From contig NZ_LGPC01000016.1 in NCBI RefSeq assembly GCF_001431205.1, positions 620,143 through 684,142 on the forward strand: a stretch of 64,000 nt of DNA, in the 5' to 3' direction. Under the pieces are notes generated by a model. It was not told the origin of the DNA. It saw only the letters and a list, made by a program, of their open reading frames with translations, and ran no database searches. This stretch comes from Staphylococcus sp. NAM3COL9. GTDB lineage: Bacteria; Bacillota; Bacilli; Staphylococcales; Staphylococcaceae. Below are positions 25,699-35,582 of the stretch, one piece after another; position 1 is the first letter of the stretch; each line of letters opens with the position of its first letter. Both the position numbers and the translations under genes were made by a program.

Positions 25699-26538
25699 TT
25701 ACTGTATTTTCATAAAGCCATTCCCTAAGACGTCTCGCACATCATGAATAACAAGAAAAGCATTTTCGTCATGAGCATTAACGATTTTCTTAATTCTTGA
25801 TAATTGGTTTTGCGGTACAACGACATAAAGTACATTTGTCTCTTTCCGTTCATAGCCACCAACACCATTTAATAATGTTGAGCCCCTACCTGTTTCTTTA
25901 TTAATATCCTTACTAATTTCATTATTATAATTCGAAATAATCGTAATCGCCTTTTTAGGATTAAAACCTTCTATTACAAATGCCATACTTTTCTCAACTA
26001 TAAAGAGCATAACAATGGTATATAAAACATTTTGTACTGGAAGCACAATCAAGAAAGATAACACAATAATTGAATCAAGAATAAACAACGCTTGAGATGT
26101 TTTGATTTCAGTGTATTTATTTATAATTTTAGCAATCACGGAAGTGCCACCTAATGTACTGCGTGCTGATATTACAAGGCCACTGCCGACACCGATAAAT
26201 ACACCAGAAAACACTGTATTTATAAAATCAGATTCAAGATGCATATTAAACGATTCAGTTAGTCCTAAAAATGCTGAACTCGAAATGACTGTAATCAATG
26301 TGTAAACTGCTGTCGTTTTACTTAAATATTTCCAACCTACCCCAATTAATATCATGTTTATAATCAAAGATGTCAGTGCTGGTGATAAACCTAGCGTATA
26401 TTTTAAATTTAGCGAAACACCTACTGTACCGCCTTCCCCCAAATTAGCAGCTATTACAAACGCATTGATTCCTATACCTATAAGAAATGTTCCTAAAATA
26501 CAGAAACATATATTTTTAAAATGGATTTTGTACAACAT
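25699..26538 (-). CDS. YitT family membrane protein (DUF161/DUF2179)
   Basis: This 279-residue protein has about five or six N-terminal spans, the GEGGTVGVSLNLKY and STLGGTSVIA repeats of the YitT family, and a soluble C-terminal DUF2179 domain (TNVLYVVVPQNQLSRIKKIV). The function is not established. It is a single gene between terminators. Confidence 0.85.
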   Translation of the reverse strand: MLYKIHFKNICFCILGTFLIGIGINAFVIAANLGEGGTVGVSLNLKYTLGLSPALTSLIINMILIGVGWKYLSKTTAVYTLITVISSSAFLGLTESFNMHLESDFINTVFSGVFIGVGSGLVISARSTLGGTSVIAKIINKYTEIKTSQALFILDSIIVLSFLIVLPVQNVLYTIVMLFIVEKSMAFVIEGFNPKKAITIISNYNNEISKDINKETGRGSTLLNGVGGYERKETNVLYVVVPQNQLSRIKKIVNAHDENAFLVIHDVRDVLGNGFMKIQ

Positions 26539-26872
26539 CCCAATAACACCCCATTCCTTTTATTTAAAAACCACTCATTCCTACTGTTTTATTTCACTTA
26601 TATTGATTGACTAGAAAGCACGACATAAAAAGAAACTTTTCAGTAATTGACTAAAAAGTTTCTTAAGTTATAATTTTCGTTATTTTTTTAGCACAAGTAT
26701 ACATAATAGTAGAAATGGTCATTTATTTCAATTGAATAAGGTTAATTTGTTTTATAAATTGTAAATGAATCCGTTACTTTTATTATATATTAGCAATAGC
26801 GCTGAACTAAAAAGACAAATCAAGCGATGTTACGTGCTCAATCTGCCTTTTATATACATATATATAAATTGC
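26539..26872. other. AT-rich gap between yitT and the FadH-type gene
   Basis: The gap holds the yitT promoter region and, at 26627-26664 on the minus strand, a hairpin AAGAAACTTTT/AAAAGTTTCTT with a T run that can terminate the FadH-type transcript. No supported gene lies in it. Confidence 0.55.
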
Positions 26873-27637
26873 TTAAAACGCATTCTGATTGAGCCATTGT
26901 CCGCCATCCATAGTCATGCAAGCGCCATTGATATAGTCTGCATCGTCTGAGAATAAGAATTTGGCCAAACCTGCAATTTCTTCAGGTTGTCCCATTCTAC
27001 CTACTGGCACGCTGTCTAGTGTTTGTTGACGTGCTTCTTCAGATAGACTTAATTTTCCTGCACCACCCGTATTTTCAATTGGTCCAGGTGCAATGGCATT
27101 AACTGTAATACCATATTTAGATCCCCATTCCACCGCAAGTGTTCTCGTCATAGCAAGGACACCAGCTTTCGCACTTGCAGAATGAATAACGCCCGGTCCA
27201 GATCTCCAAGCATACGTCGCAACCATGTTCAAAATACGGCCTTTCTTATCATTTTTAATCCATTCTTTACCTACTGCTTGTGTGCAATACCACGTCCCAT
27301 TTAATACAATATCTACAACTGAATTCCACCCATTAATCGATAAATCTTCTGCAGGACAAATAAAATTACCTGCTGCATTATTCACAAGACCATCTATTTG
27401 TCCAAATGTTTTTATAGTCTCGTCTACTGTATACTGCACACGCTCTGGATCACGTACATCCATGTCTATACACAACACCTGACCTTCATATTGTTCAATT
27501 TCCTTTTTAGCAACTTCAAGTCGTTCTAATGAGCGACCTGTTATAACTACTTTGGCACCTTCTTCAGCAAATCGTTTCGCCATTGCTTTGCCCATACCAC
27601 TACTACCACCGGTTATCATCATCACTTTGTCCTTCAT
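26873..27637 (-). CDS. fadH: 2,4-dienoyl-CoA reductase (FadH/YkuF type SDR)
   Basis: This SDR of about 254 residues has [19 protein letters not shown] and [10 protein letters not shown], and lacks the usual YxxxK tyrosine (SASAKAG), as in dienoyl-CoA reductases. It uses NADPH to reduce 2,4-dienoyl-CoA during oxidation of unsaturated fatty acids. ATG 27637 is preferred over ATG 27643 because GGAG is 7 bases from the former and touches the latter. A cre-like site upstream (27683) suggests repression by CcpA. Confidence 0.82.
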   Translation of the reverse strand: MKDKVMMITGGSSGMGKAMAKRFAEEGAKVVITGRSLERLEVAKKEIEQYEGQVLCIDMDVRDPERVQYTVDETIKTFGQIDGLVNNAAGNFICPAEDLSINGWNSVVDIVLNGTWYCTQAVGKEWIKNDKKGRILNMVATYAWRSGPGVIHSASAKAGVLAMTRTLAVEWGSKYGITVNAIAPGPIENTGGAGKLSLSEEARQQTLDSVPVGRMGQPEEIAGLAKFLFSDDADYINGACMTMDGGQWLNQNAF

Positions 27638-27682
27638 TTGCATTCTCCTTTAAAATATTGATTTAGTATGATTTAAATAAAT

Positions 27683-27697
27683 TAGTAAGCGTTTACA
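27683..27697 (-). promoter_or_regulatory. Candidate cre site upstream of fadH
   Basis: TAGTAAGCGTTTACA differs at one position from the cre consensus and lies about 46 bases before the fadH start. Confidence 0.6.
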
Positions 27698-27771
27698 TAT
27701 TATTGTACATTAATTTTACTTTTTTAGTAAATTATCTTATTTTTGTTTCTAAAAGATTGCTATTAAATTGA

Positions 27772-27817
27772 AAAAAGCAAGAAAGAAACCAAGTTTTGAA
27801 ATTTGATTTCTTTCTTG
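27772..27817 (-). terminator. Terminator of the TRAP/GntR operon
   Basis: CAAGAAAGAAA pairs with TTTCTTTCTTG around an 18-base loop. On the minus strand TTTTTT follows after GC. Confidence 0.75.
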
Positions 27818-27926
27818 TCCTATAAGAATCACTAGATATTTAAATTAAGGCTAAGTTGAGATCTCGACGATTTAAGCTTATATACTTTAGTATATTTCTA
27901 CTAACCTATTTTTATAACAACAACAA

Positions 27927-28580
27927 CTATTTTACTTTAAACGCAGTCATAGATTTCTCTAAATGAGATTTCATCGTGTTTACAATAGCTTCCTCATTTT
28001 TGTATGATAGTGCCTTAATTATTTCATTATGTTCATCAATAACTTCTATCATTCTTCCTTGGCTTTTTAATCCTTGAGTACCAATAAGAATGGATAAGTC
28101 ATGTTGCACATTATAGCTTTTTAGAAATAACTCAAACTGAATAATTTCCATTAAGTAGGTATGGAAACTTTTGTCTAATAACATAAATGTATAATAATCA
28201 TCATTTTGAGCTGCTTTAATTTGTTTTTCAATAATATCTTTCAAATCACGGATATGGTCTTCATTTATTACTTGTACGATAAAAGGCACACAAGCAATCT
28301 CCAGTGATTCTCTCAATAAGAAAATTTGGTCAATTTCATGGTTAGTAAATGTATTTACTTTATAACCTTTTCTTGGTTTAAAAATCATAAGTTGTTCTAA
28401 CACTAATTCATTGATTGCTTCCCTAACCGGTGTACGAGAGACGTCTAGTAAATTAGATAATTCAACTTCAGTAATAAATTGGTCAAGTGGTAATTCATTA
28501 TTGAATAATGAACGCTTAACTTGATCATATATTTCTTGCTTTATTGAATTTCTATTAACTTTTTTTAAAGAATCATACAT
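27927..28580 (-). CDS. GntR-family (FadR/FCD) transcriptional regulator
   Basis: This 217-residue protein has a winged helix (ELSNLLDVSRTPVREAINELVLEQL, about 40-66) and an all-helical FCD effector domain. It is the last gene of the TRAP operon, 20 bases after dctM, so it is probably autoregulated. Candidate operators TGTATACA and TGTACA lie at the operon promoter. The effector is likely a small acid carried by the TRAP system (inference). Confidence 0.85.
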   Translation of the reverse strand: MYDSLKKVNRNSIKQEIYDQVKRSLFNNELPLDQFITEVELSNLLDVSRTPVREAINELVLEQLMIFKPRKGYKVNTFTNHEIDQIFLLRESLEIACVPFIVQVINEDHIRDLKDIIEKQIKAAQNDDYYTFMLLDKSFHTYLMEIIQFELFLKSYNVQHDLSILIGTQGLKSQGRMIEVIDEHNEIIKALSYKNEEAIVNTMKSHLEKSMTAFKVK

Positions 28581-28600
28581 CCTTGAACCTCCTAGAGAAT

Positions 28601-29878
28601 TTATTTAAATAACGAAACCGGATAAGTAATTAACCATGGTAAGTACGTAATGATTATTAATATTACAATTAAAATAGCTAATTGTGGTGTAACTGATTTG
28701 ATAATTTTTTTGATGTGCACTTTACTTATAGATGATACTACAAATAAACAAACTCCTACCGGTGGCGTTATCATTCCTATAGATAAGTTCACAGCCATTA
28801 CCACACCAAAATGAATAGGGTCTATATCTGTTGCCATAATTAGTGGTAAGAAGATAGGTGTAAAAATAGTAACTGCACTTATCGTATCAATAAATGTACC
28901 TGCTATTAATAATACAATATTTATTACAAGTAATAGTAAAATTGGATTATCTGCAAAAACGCCTAACATAGATTGTAGTTGTTCTGGAACATTATTGAAG
29001 GAAACAAACCAAATAAATATTGCTGCACTTCCTATTAAGAATATGATACCGACGGAAGTCTTTGTACTACTAATTAATGCTTCATACAATTTTTTAAAGT
29101 TTAATTCTCTATATACAACACTACTTATTATTATCGCATATAAAACTGCAATTACACCAGATTCTGTAGCAGTAAATAATCCACTAACAATGCCTCCTAT
29201 AATAATTGCTGGCATTAATAATGCCAAAACAGCATCTTTAAAACCTAAGAGTATATCTTTTAAAGGTGGAAAACTGTCCATGGATTTATACCCTTCTTTT
29301 TTACCTACAAAGTAACTATAAATCATTAATCCAATTCCCATTAAAATACCAGGAACGACTCCTCCTATAAATAGATCACTTATAGATTGATTTGCCATAA
29401 CACCAAATAAAATAAATATAATACTAGGCGGTATAATGGGTCCTACCGTTGCAGCCGAAGCTACTAATGATGCAGAAAAACCTTCATCATATCCTTCTTT
29501 TTTCATTAATGGTAACAACATGCCACCTATTGCAGCTGCTGCAGCTATCGCTGTCCCTGTTAACGCAGCAAAAAATACGCTCGAAATTATAACAACCATT
29601 GCTAAACCACCAGGTAATGGACCAATTAGTAGTTTAGAGAATTCAACAATTCTTTTAGACATACCACCTTTTGACATTATTTCTCCAGCTAATACAAATA
29701 GAGGTATAGCTAAAAGTGAGAAATTATTTATGCCAAAATACATTTTCCTCGGTATAATTTCTAAAAATTCTATACCAGTCCATCCAATTCCTATAATAGA
29801 TACAGTCATTAAAGAAAACGCAATTGGCATTCTGATAATTATAAGTACAAATAATAATATAATTAGAAGTAATATCAT
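28601..29878 (-). CDS. TRAP transporter large permease (DctM)
   Basis: This 425-residue membrane protein has about 12 spans. DctM features include LLAIPLFVLAGEIMSKGGMSKRIV, the repeated GxxxPPS-like VGPIIPPSIIFILFGV and MITPPVGVCLFV. It carries substrate with sodium, using the binding protein encoded upstream. It overlaps dctQ by 4 bases (ATGA). Confidence 0.93.
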   Translation of the reverse strand: MILLLIILLFVLIIIRMPIAFSLMTVSIIGIGWTGIEFLEIIPRKMYFGINNFSLLAIPLFVLAGEIMSKGGMSKRIVEFSKLLIGPLPGGLAMVVIISSVFFAALTGTAIAAAAAIGGMLLPLMKKEGYDEGFSASLVASAATVGPIIPPSIIFILFGVMANQSISDLFIGGVVPGILMGIGLMIYSYFVGKKEGYKSMDSFPPLKDILLGFKDAVLALLMPAIIIGGIVSGLFTATESGVIAVLYAIIISSVVYRELNFKKLYEALISSTKTSVGIIFLIGSAAIFIWFVSFNNVPEQLQSMLGVFADNPILLLLVINIVLLIAGTFIDTISAVTIFTPIFLPLIMATDIDPIHFGVVMAVNLSIGMITPPVGVCLFVVSSISKVHIKKIIKSVTPQLAILIVILIIITYLPWLITYPVSLFK

Positions 29879-30339
29879 GATTTATCACCTGTCTTCCAAG
29901 TAAAATAAATCATCAATATGAAGCATACTGGCATTGGTATATACATAATCCATCTACCAATTGGCATAGAAGTCATAACTTGCCCAGCGCTTATACTTAA
30001 ATATACTTGTAAAATACTATAGTAAAAAACTATTAATAGTACGATTGTAATAACGCTTTTCACAAAATAATCAAGTACTTTTTCTAACTTTTTAGGTAAC
30101 TGTTCAAATAAATCAACTTGTAAATGCTCTTGTTTATACATCAACACTACTGCCCCAAATAAAATACTATAAACAAAAAACAACATTAAAAGTTCTTGTG
30201 ACCAAAAAATTGAGGTTTTAAAAATAAAACGTGAAAGAAGCTGCAAAAATATAGTCAAAATCGATAAAATCATAAAAATTGTCATTAAGTGAGTAAGAAC
30301 GGTTATAAATTTCTTCTCTATTATATTTAATTTATTCAT
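29875..30339 (-). CDS. TRAP transporter small permease (DctQ)
   Basis: This 154-residue protein has four spans and the conserved SQELLMLFFVYSILFGAVVLMYKQEHLQVDLF region. It joins DctM to form the membrane part of a TRAP system. It starts 11 bases after dctP. Confidence 0.9.
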   Translation of the reverse strand: MNKLNIIEKKFITVLTHLMTIFMILSILTIFLQLLSRFIFKTSIFWSQELLMLFFVYSILFGAVVLMYKQEHLQVDLFEQLPKKLEKVLDYFVKSVITIVLLIVFYYSILQVYLSISAGQVMTSMPIGRWIMYIPMPVCFILMIYFTWKTGDKS

Positions 30340-30350
30340 ATTTATCCCCC

Positions 30351-31337
30351 TTATTCGCTAAATTGACGAATTATGGATTTAGGTACTTGATCATTGATTT
30401 CTGACTGTACATCATTCGTATTCTTTTTAAACTCATCTCGATTTACTTCAGTAATAACCATGCCCTCGTCTTTTAGTTGTTTTTTTATTTTTTGTTCTTG
30501 ATCTGAAATATATTTACGTTGATATTTCGTTGATTCATCAATGCTTTCATTAACTATTTTCTTCTCCTGATCAGAAAGCTTCTTATAATAACTTTGATTC
30601 ATTAATACAACTGCAGGTGTGTAAGTATGATTGGTTAAAGAAATATATTTTTGTACTTCGAATAGTTTTTGAGATGCAATTGTTGGTAACGGGTTTTCTT
30701 GACCATCTACAACACCTTGATCTAATGCAGAATATAATTCACTAAAACTAATCGGTGTGGGTATTGCATCTAAAGCTTTTAAATGCTCGTTCCATACTTT
30801 TGCTGATTGCACTCTTAGTTTAAGATTTTTCATATCCTCAGGATTCTTTATCTCCCTTTTATTATTCGTAAAATGCCTAAATCCTACTTCCCAATATCCA
30901 AGACCTTGCATATCTTTAGAATGTGCTAATCCCAATAAGTCTTTTCCTGGTTTGCCATCGAGTTTAGAGTACACATCTTGTTTATTTTCAAATAAATAAG
31001 GTATACCAAATAAGTTCATTTCTGGTATTGTGTTTGACAAGCTGCTATCAGCTGCTACAGTAGTCATTTGAATCGATCCAGTCATCGTTTGATCTACTAA
31101 CTCATCTTCATTACCCAAGCTACCATTTCCATAGACATTAACTTTTAACTGACCTTGAGATTTCTTTTCAACCAATTCTTTGAATTTTTGCGAAGCTATA
31201 TTATATTGGTGCGTATCTGAACCAGTATGTGCTAAACGTATTGTTTTAACTTCATCATCTTTAGTTTTATTCTCACCACTTTGGCAACCGCTTAATATTA
31301 AAACTATTAATAAAGAAAATGAAATAAATCTTTTCAT
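30351..31337 (-). CDS. TRAP transporter substrate-binding lipoprotein (DctP)
   Basis: This 328-residue exported lipoprotein has the lipobox LILSGC (Cys18). The DctP core includes IRLAHTGSDTHQYNIAS, NLKLRVQSAKVWNEHLKALDAIPTPISFSELYSAL and QGVVDGQENPLPT; the arginine of LRVQS normally binds the substrate carboxylate. A lipid anchor replaces periplasmic freedom in this Gram-positive. The substrate is unknown. Confidence 0.93.
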   Translation of the reverse strand: MKRFISFSLLIVLILSGCQSGENKTKDDEVKTIRLAHTGSDTHQYNIASQKFKELVEKKSQGQLKVNVYGNGSLGNEDELVDQTMTGSIQMTTVAADSSLSNTIPEMNLFGIPYLFENKQDVYSKLDGKPGKDLLGLAHSKDMQGLGYWEVGFRHFTNNKREIKNPEDMKNLKLRVQSAKVWNEHLKALDAIPTPISFSELYSALDQGVVDGQENPLPTIASQKLFEVQKYISLTNHTYTPAVVLMNQSYYKKLSDQEKKIVNESIDESTKYQRKYISDQEQKIKKQLKDEGMVITEVNRDEFKKNTNDVQSEINDQVPKSIIRQFSE

Positions 31338-31362
31338 AAAATGTCATCCCCTTAAAGGCTCA

Positions 31363-32148
31363 TTAAGAATATAAATCTACCCTTCTATTTTTAAATACGG
31401 GTATACTTTCACGTATTTCATGAACGAGCTCCACATCTATTTCTGAAAAAATTGTACTTTCACTTTTTTCAGATTCTTTAATAACGTTTCCTCTTGGATC
31501 AACAATCATAGAGTGTCCTGCATATGTCGTTTTGCCATCACTTCCACATGAATTACAGGCTATAACATACACTGCATTCTCAATTGCTCTAGCAATATTT
31601 AAGTGCCTCCAATGATACAACCTTGAATCTGGCCATTCTGCAACAATAAAAATCACTTTAGCACCATTTACTGCCAATTGACGTGTTGATTCAGGAAATC
31701 TTAAATCGTAGCAAATAATGCCTCCCATATCTGTATCCATCAATTGAAAAGATTGTGGTAAAAAATCCCCTCCAGCCATGAACTTTGGCTCGTCTAACAT
31801 TGGAACCAAATGAATCTTATCGTAATCGTAAATAAGTTCGCCGTTCTCATTAAAAACAACTAACGTATTATAAACTTCATCTTGTTTTTTATTCGAAACA
31901 GAGCCTGCAACGATGCTCACTTTATATTCTTTAGCTAAATTTGAAATAAAGTTTATAGTTACTTTCAGGTTATCGTCAGCTTTTTCATTTAAATTTTCTA
32001 AATCATAACCGTTATTCCACATTTCTGGTAATACAACAATACTTGTAGTTTTTAGCAATTCCTCACTAAATAATTGCGTGATTTTATCTTTATTTTTTTC
32101 TAAATCACCTAATGCAATATTAAATTGAAATAATTGAAGGTTGATCAT
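31363..32148 (-). CDS. Nitrilase-superfamily amidohydrolase (carbon-nitrogen hydrolase)
   Basis: This 261-residue protein has the catalytic triad Glu42 (VLPEMW), Lys111 (YDKIHLV) and Cys146 (GIICYDLRFPE). It is closest in pattern to omega-amidase/YafV-type enzymes, which release ammonia from amides. It overlaps the DUF2848 gene by 4 bases and precedes dctP by 25, so it probably hydrolyses the imported compound or its product. Confidence 0.87.
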   Translation of the reverse strand: MINLQLFQFNIALGDLEKNKDKITQLFSEELLKTTSIVVLPEMWNNGYDLENLNEKADDNLKVTINFISNLAKEYKVSIVAGSVSNKKQDEVYNTLVVFNENGELIYDYDKIHLVPMLDEPKFMAGGDFLPQSFQLMDTDMGGIICYDLRFPESTRQLAVNGAKVIFIVAEWPDSRLYHWRHLNIARAIENAVYVIACNSCGSDGKTTYAGHSMIVDPRGNVIKESEKSESTIFSEIDVELVHEIRESIPVFKNRRVDLYS

Positions 32149-32798
32149 AGTTTTTTCACCTCATATTCTAATCTAATATATTTGTTATTAGATGGATCTA
32201 CTAACTCAGCTTTAAAAGCATTAGGATATTTAAATCCACTAACCAATGGCACAGTACCACAATAAACAACAGCGTTTTTTAAATTGGCGTCATCTTGATT
32301 TAAAGAAGTTATTAATTCCTTATAAGGTAAAATACTGTTTACTTTATCTTCTTGATATAATTCCCAGTCTCCGTCTACGAACACGAATGACCTTAGCTCT
32401 AGTTCATCCCAATGTTCTTGTACATCATCAAAATCCCATATAGTACTGGCAATTGGCTTTGCACACAATTGTTTAGACTTATGAATACTCACAGTTTCTA
32501 ATTCACGATCAGTGTGATCACTACCAAGTGTCACATAGCGATTATCATTATCAAAAATAATAACAATTTCTGCTTCTCCACTAGATTTATCACCAATAAT
32601 TGAAATAGAATTATTTTGTCTAAAAAGTAAAGGATCCAAATGATAAATTTCAGGAACTGAATTAGGTTCAGGTACCCCTAGTTCTTTTAATTCAGCTATA
32701 TGCTCCTTTGTCTTTTCAATATTTCTACCTGAATATCCAATGCAGTAAGCATTCTCAAAACTTAAATCTACTTCTTCATAATCTAATTTAAATTTCAT
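32145..32798 (-). CDS. DUF2848 family protein
   Basis: This 217-residue protein contains the segments GYSGRN, VTLGSDHTDRELE, SKQLCAKPIAS..WDFDDVQEHWDELEL and KNAVVYCGTVPLVSGF. I recognise these as DUF2848, which looks like a fumarylacetoacetase-type fold; no activity is known to me. ATG 32798 lies 7 bases after GGGG; a GTG two codons earlier is too close to it. It is first in the TRAP operon and so is likely to act on the transported compound. Confidence 0.72.
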   Translation of the reverse strand: MKFKLDYEEVDLSFENAYCIGYSGRNIEKTKEHIAELKELGVPEPNSVPEIYHLDPLLFRQNNSISIIGDKSSGEAEIVIIFDNDNRYVTLGSDHTDRELETVSIHKSKQLCAKPIASTIWDFDDVQEHWDELELRSFVFVDGDWELYQEDKVNSILPYKELITSLNQDDANLKNAVVYCGTVPLVSGFKYPNAFKAELVDPSNNKYIRLEYEVKKL

Positions 32799-32813
32799 AT
32801 TCACACCCCTTTT

Positions 32814-32850
32814 AATGTATACATTATACAGTGTACATTAATTAAGTGAA
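32814..32850 (-). promoter_or_regulatory. Promoter and GntR operators of the TRAP operon
   Basis: On the minus strand TTCACT, 16 bases and TATAAT (32823-32828) form a moderate promoter. A perfect 12-bp palindrome AATGTATACATT (32814-32825) overlaps the -10. A second, near-perfect AGTGTACATT (32831-32840) lies between the hexamers. The pattern suits a dimeric GntR repressor. Confidence 0.65.
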
Positions 32851-33010
32851 TATTTACAACGTTTTTATAATTTTCAACTTAAAACATTCCAAATTTTTAT
32901 TAAATAATCAAAACATCTCAACTTCATAATCTCGAAATTCAAACCTTAAGAAAAATAGATGTTCGCGATTATAAAGCAATTATTTTAAACAAAGAACAGT
33001 CATAAGATAC

Positions 33011-33052
33011 AAAAAAACTGAGGTGCGTCGTATAATACGCATCTCAGTTTTT
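33011..33052 (-). terminator. Bidirectional terminator after the DUF6056 gene
   Basis: AAACTGAGGTGCGT pairs with ACGCATCTCAGTTT, one wobble, with A7 and T5 runs on its sides. Confidence 0.85.
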
Positions 33053-33094
33053 CATCGTATGTTCACAATTATTTCCTAGGACATAATTATGATG

Positions 33095-34579
33095 CTATTC
33101 TTCGCTACCAAAAGGCACATACTTAACTTTTTTATCTGCTGGCAAGCCTTCATATTGATTGAATAGTGTTTGATATTTATCGCTGGTTGGTGTTGCATGA
33201 TGTAAATAATGTTCGAACGGTAGTTTCTCCATCGTATAGAAATCCTTATCAGGATTCGCTTTTACTTCTTGTTTCAAACTCGCGATTCGCGTCTCATTTT
33301 GATAATAAACATAGTAAAAACTACTCAAATAAACAATACCAAACATAATTGCGATTCCCACAACCATGTTATACCACAACGTATGAATAACGTTGAGCTG
33401 AACAAACAAGATAAGTAAAATAATGCTATAAATTACATATACTGTATAAAAATTTCTTGGACCGAGTGGTGTTACAATGACTAAAGGTGCACATATAAGT
33501 AAAGTTGAAGCTAGGAGTAAATATAATGTATAACGCACTTCCTTTTGCCCTATCACTCTATATATTGCATAAATCATTGCACTTAAAAATATAATACAAA
33601 TCAAAGTATTGAACAGATTTGCTATAGTCATTGAATGGAAATTTTGTAATGCGAATTGTTTATATATGAAAAAGTAATACATAGGCAATATCAATAATCC
33701 ACTAACAGTCAGCCCTATTTTTATCTTGGATAACTTATACAGTGCAGTACTTCGATATAGCATAACTAACACCACAGCAATAATCATAGATAAAATCACA
33801 ATTTGATTGAAAAAGACCCAATCTGGAATTGTCGTAGTCACCGTATGCAATATTTTATCTAGTAATCCTGTTTCGCTCGATACATTCTGGTAACTGCTGC
33901 CTTCAAAAAATATTTTACGATAATTGGGGTTTAAAAACATTATCACTGTACCAGAGACAGATAATAATAAACCAACAATAAATTTAGGATTAACTTGTCG
34001 ATAAAGTAATAAGTTCAGAGCGATAGCTAACACCAAAATCATACTATTAAAGAGCGTCGTGTTTTCCATGAAAAACTGCCCAATAAAACAAATCATATAA
34101 AAGACAATATTGATTACAAGTGTAAGCCCACTTCGTTCGAATAAAACTGTAACAATAAACCATAAAATGAATAGCACACACAACGTGGCTGGGACATAAT
34201 TATAAAAACCTGCAAACCATCCGTAAGTTTGTTTGTATATCTCACTTGGTATGGTAACCATAAGTATGAAGGCTATTAAATAATATAGTGGCTGTTTCGT
34301 ATTATGAGTAAAGCGAACAATAATATATATCATAGTCATGCTAATCAACGCGTATGATATCCACCTAAACCAATCTAAACGAACAGCTATAGTTTCTAAA
34401 ATATTGCCCAAATAACGACCATTTAAATTCGCATATTTTTCCTGCCACATTTGCATGCCATATTGACCATACCAGTCCCAATCATCATGAGTTAACGGTA
34501 AAAAGAACGCCATAAAGTAATAAAATAAAAATAGTGCGGTAAGTGTTAAATACATCTTGTCTAACTTGAATGATTTCAT
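33095..34579 (-). CDS. Polytopic membrane protein, DUF6056-like (putative GT-C glycosyltransferase)
   Basis: This 494-residue protein has about 12 hydrophobic spans and an early extracytoplasmic acidic pair LPLTHDDWDW (about residues 29-38), typical of GT-C enzymes that use lipid-linked sugars. It starts 1 base after the polyprenyl-phosphate glycosyltransferase gene, so the pair probably moves a sugar onto a cell-surface polymer. The acceptor is unknown. It is distinct in length from YfhO. Confidence 0.7.
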   Translation of the reverse strand: MKSFKLDKMYLTLTALFLFYYFMAFFLPLTHDDWDWYGQYGMQMWQEKYANLNGRYLGNILETIAVRLDWFRWISYALISMTMIYIIVRFTHNTKQPLYYLIAFILMVTIPSEIYKQTYGWFAGFYNYVPATLCVLFILWFIVTVLFERSGLTLVINIVFYMICFIGQFFMENTTLFNSMILVLAIALNLLLYRQVNPKFIVGLLLSVSGTVIMFLNPNYRKIFFEGSSYQNVSSETGLLDKILHTVTTTIPDWVFFNQIVILSMIIAVVLVMLYRSTALYKLSKIKIGLTVSGLLILPMYYFFIYKQFALQNFHSMTIANLFNTLICIIFLSAMIYAIYRVIGQKEVRYTLYLLLASTLLICAPLVIVTPLGPRNFYTVYVIYSIILLILFVQLNVIHTLWYNMVVGIAIMFGIVYLSSFYYVYYQNETRIASLKQEVKANPDKDFYTMEKLPFEHYLHHATPTSDKYQTLFNQYEGLPADKKVKYVPFGSEE

Positions 34580-34580
34580 A

Positions 34581-35528
34581 TTAATTTACCTCATGTTTAT
34601 TTAAATTCGTCTTATGTATAATAAATAGCGATCTTTGTTTCACTTCATAATAAATTCTACCTATATATTCTCCAATAATACCTAAAGAAGTCAGCTGCAC
34701 GCCACCTAGAAACAATACTGCAAAAATAGTCGTGAAATAGCCTGGTGTAGACACACCATAACTCAGCATATAAATTAAATTGAATACAATATAGAGAAAG
34801 CTCATTAAACAACTGAACAATCCTAAATAAATAATAATACGTAATGGTCTATTATTAAAGGAAATCAGTCCATCTATACCATAATTTAACAATGAACTAA
34901 ATGACCATTTAGACTCTCCTTCTTCACGTTGTATATTTTGATAATCAATGACTTTAGGCTCAAAGCCAATCCAAGCAAATAACCCTTTTGAAAATCGATT
35001 GTATTCTCCTAGTTTCACAACTTCTTTAACGGCACGCTGACTCAGTAATCTGAAATCTCCTACGCCATCCTCTAAGGTAACATCTACCATTTTATTAATC
35101 ATTAAATAATACATTTTAGACAAACTCTTACGTAACCAACGTTCTCCGGTTCTATCCCTTTTAGCTACTACTTGATCTTCACCATTTCTAAAATCTACAA
35201 TCATTTGTGGAATCAACGACGGAGGGTGCTGTAAATCTCCATCTATGATGATTAATGCTTCAGCTTCTGTACTTGCTTTCAAACCTGCGTACATTGCAGA
35301 CTCTTTACCAAAATTACGTGAAAAGGAAATGTATTTCACGCAATTATCTTCTTCAGATAATTGCTGAATTATTGCTAATGTTTGGTCTCTACTGCCATCA
35401 TCTACGAAAAGTAGTTCATATGCATAACCGTTAATATAACTATCATGTTTCATAATTTCTGTTAATTTATCATAGGTTTGTTTAATCACAAACGCTTCAT
35501 TAAAGCATGGTATCAATATTCTGATCAT
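34581..35528 (-). CDS. Family 2 polyprenyl-phosphate glycosyltransferase (GtrB/CsbB type)
   Basis: This 315-residue protein has an N-terminal GT-A domain (VDDGSRD near 42-48, IIDGDLQHPP, GVGDFRLL, KWSF) and two C-terminal spans. It makes undecaprenyl-phosphate-sugar at the inner face of the membrane. With the neighbouring membrane protein it resembles three-component glycosylation systems such as CsbB with YfhO or GtrB with Gtr; a flippase gene is not next to it. Confidence 0.88.
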   Translation of the reverse strand: MIRILIPCFNEAFVIKQTYDKLTEIMKHDSYINGYAYELLFVDDGSRDQTLAIIQQLSEEDNCVKYISFSRNFGKESAMYAGLKASTEAEALIIIDGDLQHPPSLIPQMIVDFRNGEDQVVAKRDRTGERWLRKSLSKMYYLMINKMVDVTLEDGVGDFRLLSQRAVKEVVKLGEYNRFSKGLFAWIGFEPKVIDYQNIQREEGESKWSFSSLLNYGIDGLISFNNRPLRIIIYLGLFSCLMSFLYIVFNLIYMLSYGVSTPGYFTTIFAVLFLGGVQLTSLGIIGEYIGRIYYEVKQRSLFIIHKTNLNKHEVN

Positions 35529-35582
35529 TAAAACAGTGCACCTCTTTTAATTATAATTATATACAGTATTATACAATATAAT

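Noticed and set aside
29436..29903. 155-codon plus-strand frame
   Set aside because: It is the complement of the DctM gene; hydrophobic and Pro/Ala-rich runs come from the opposite coding strand.
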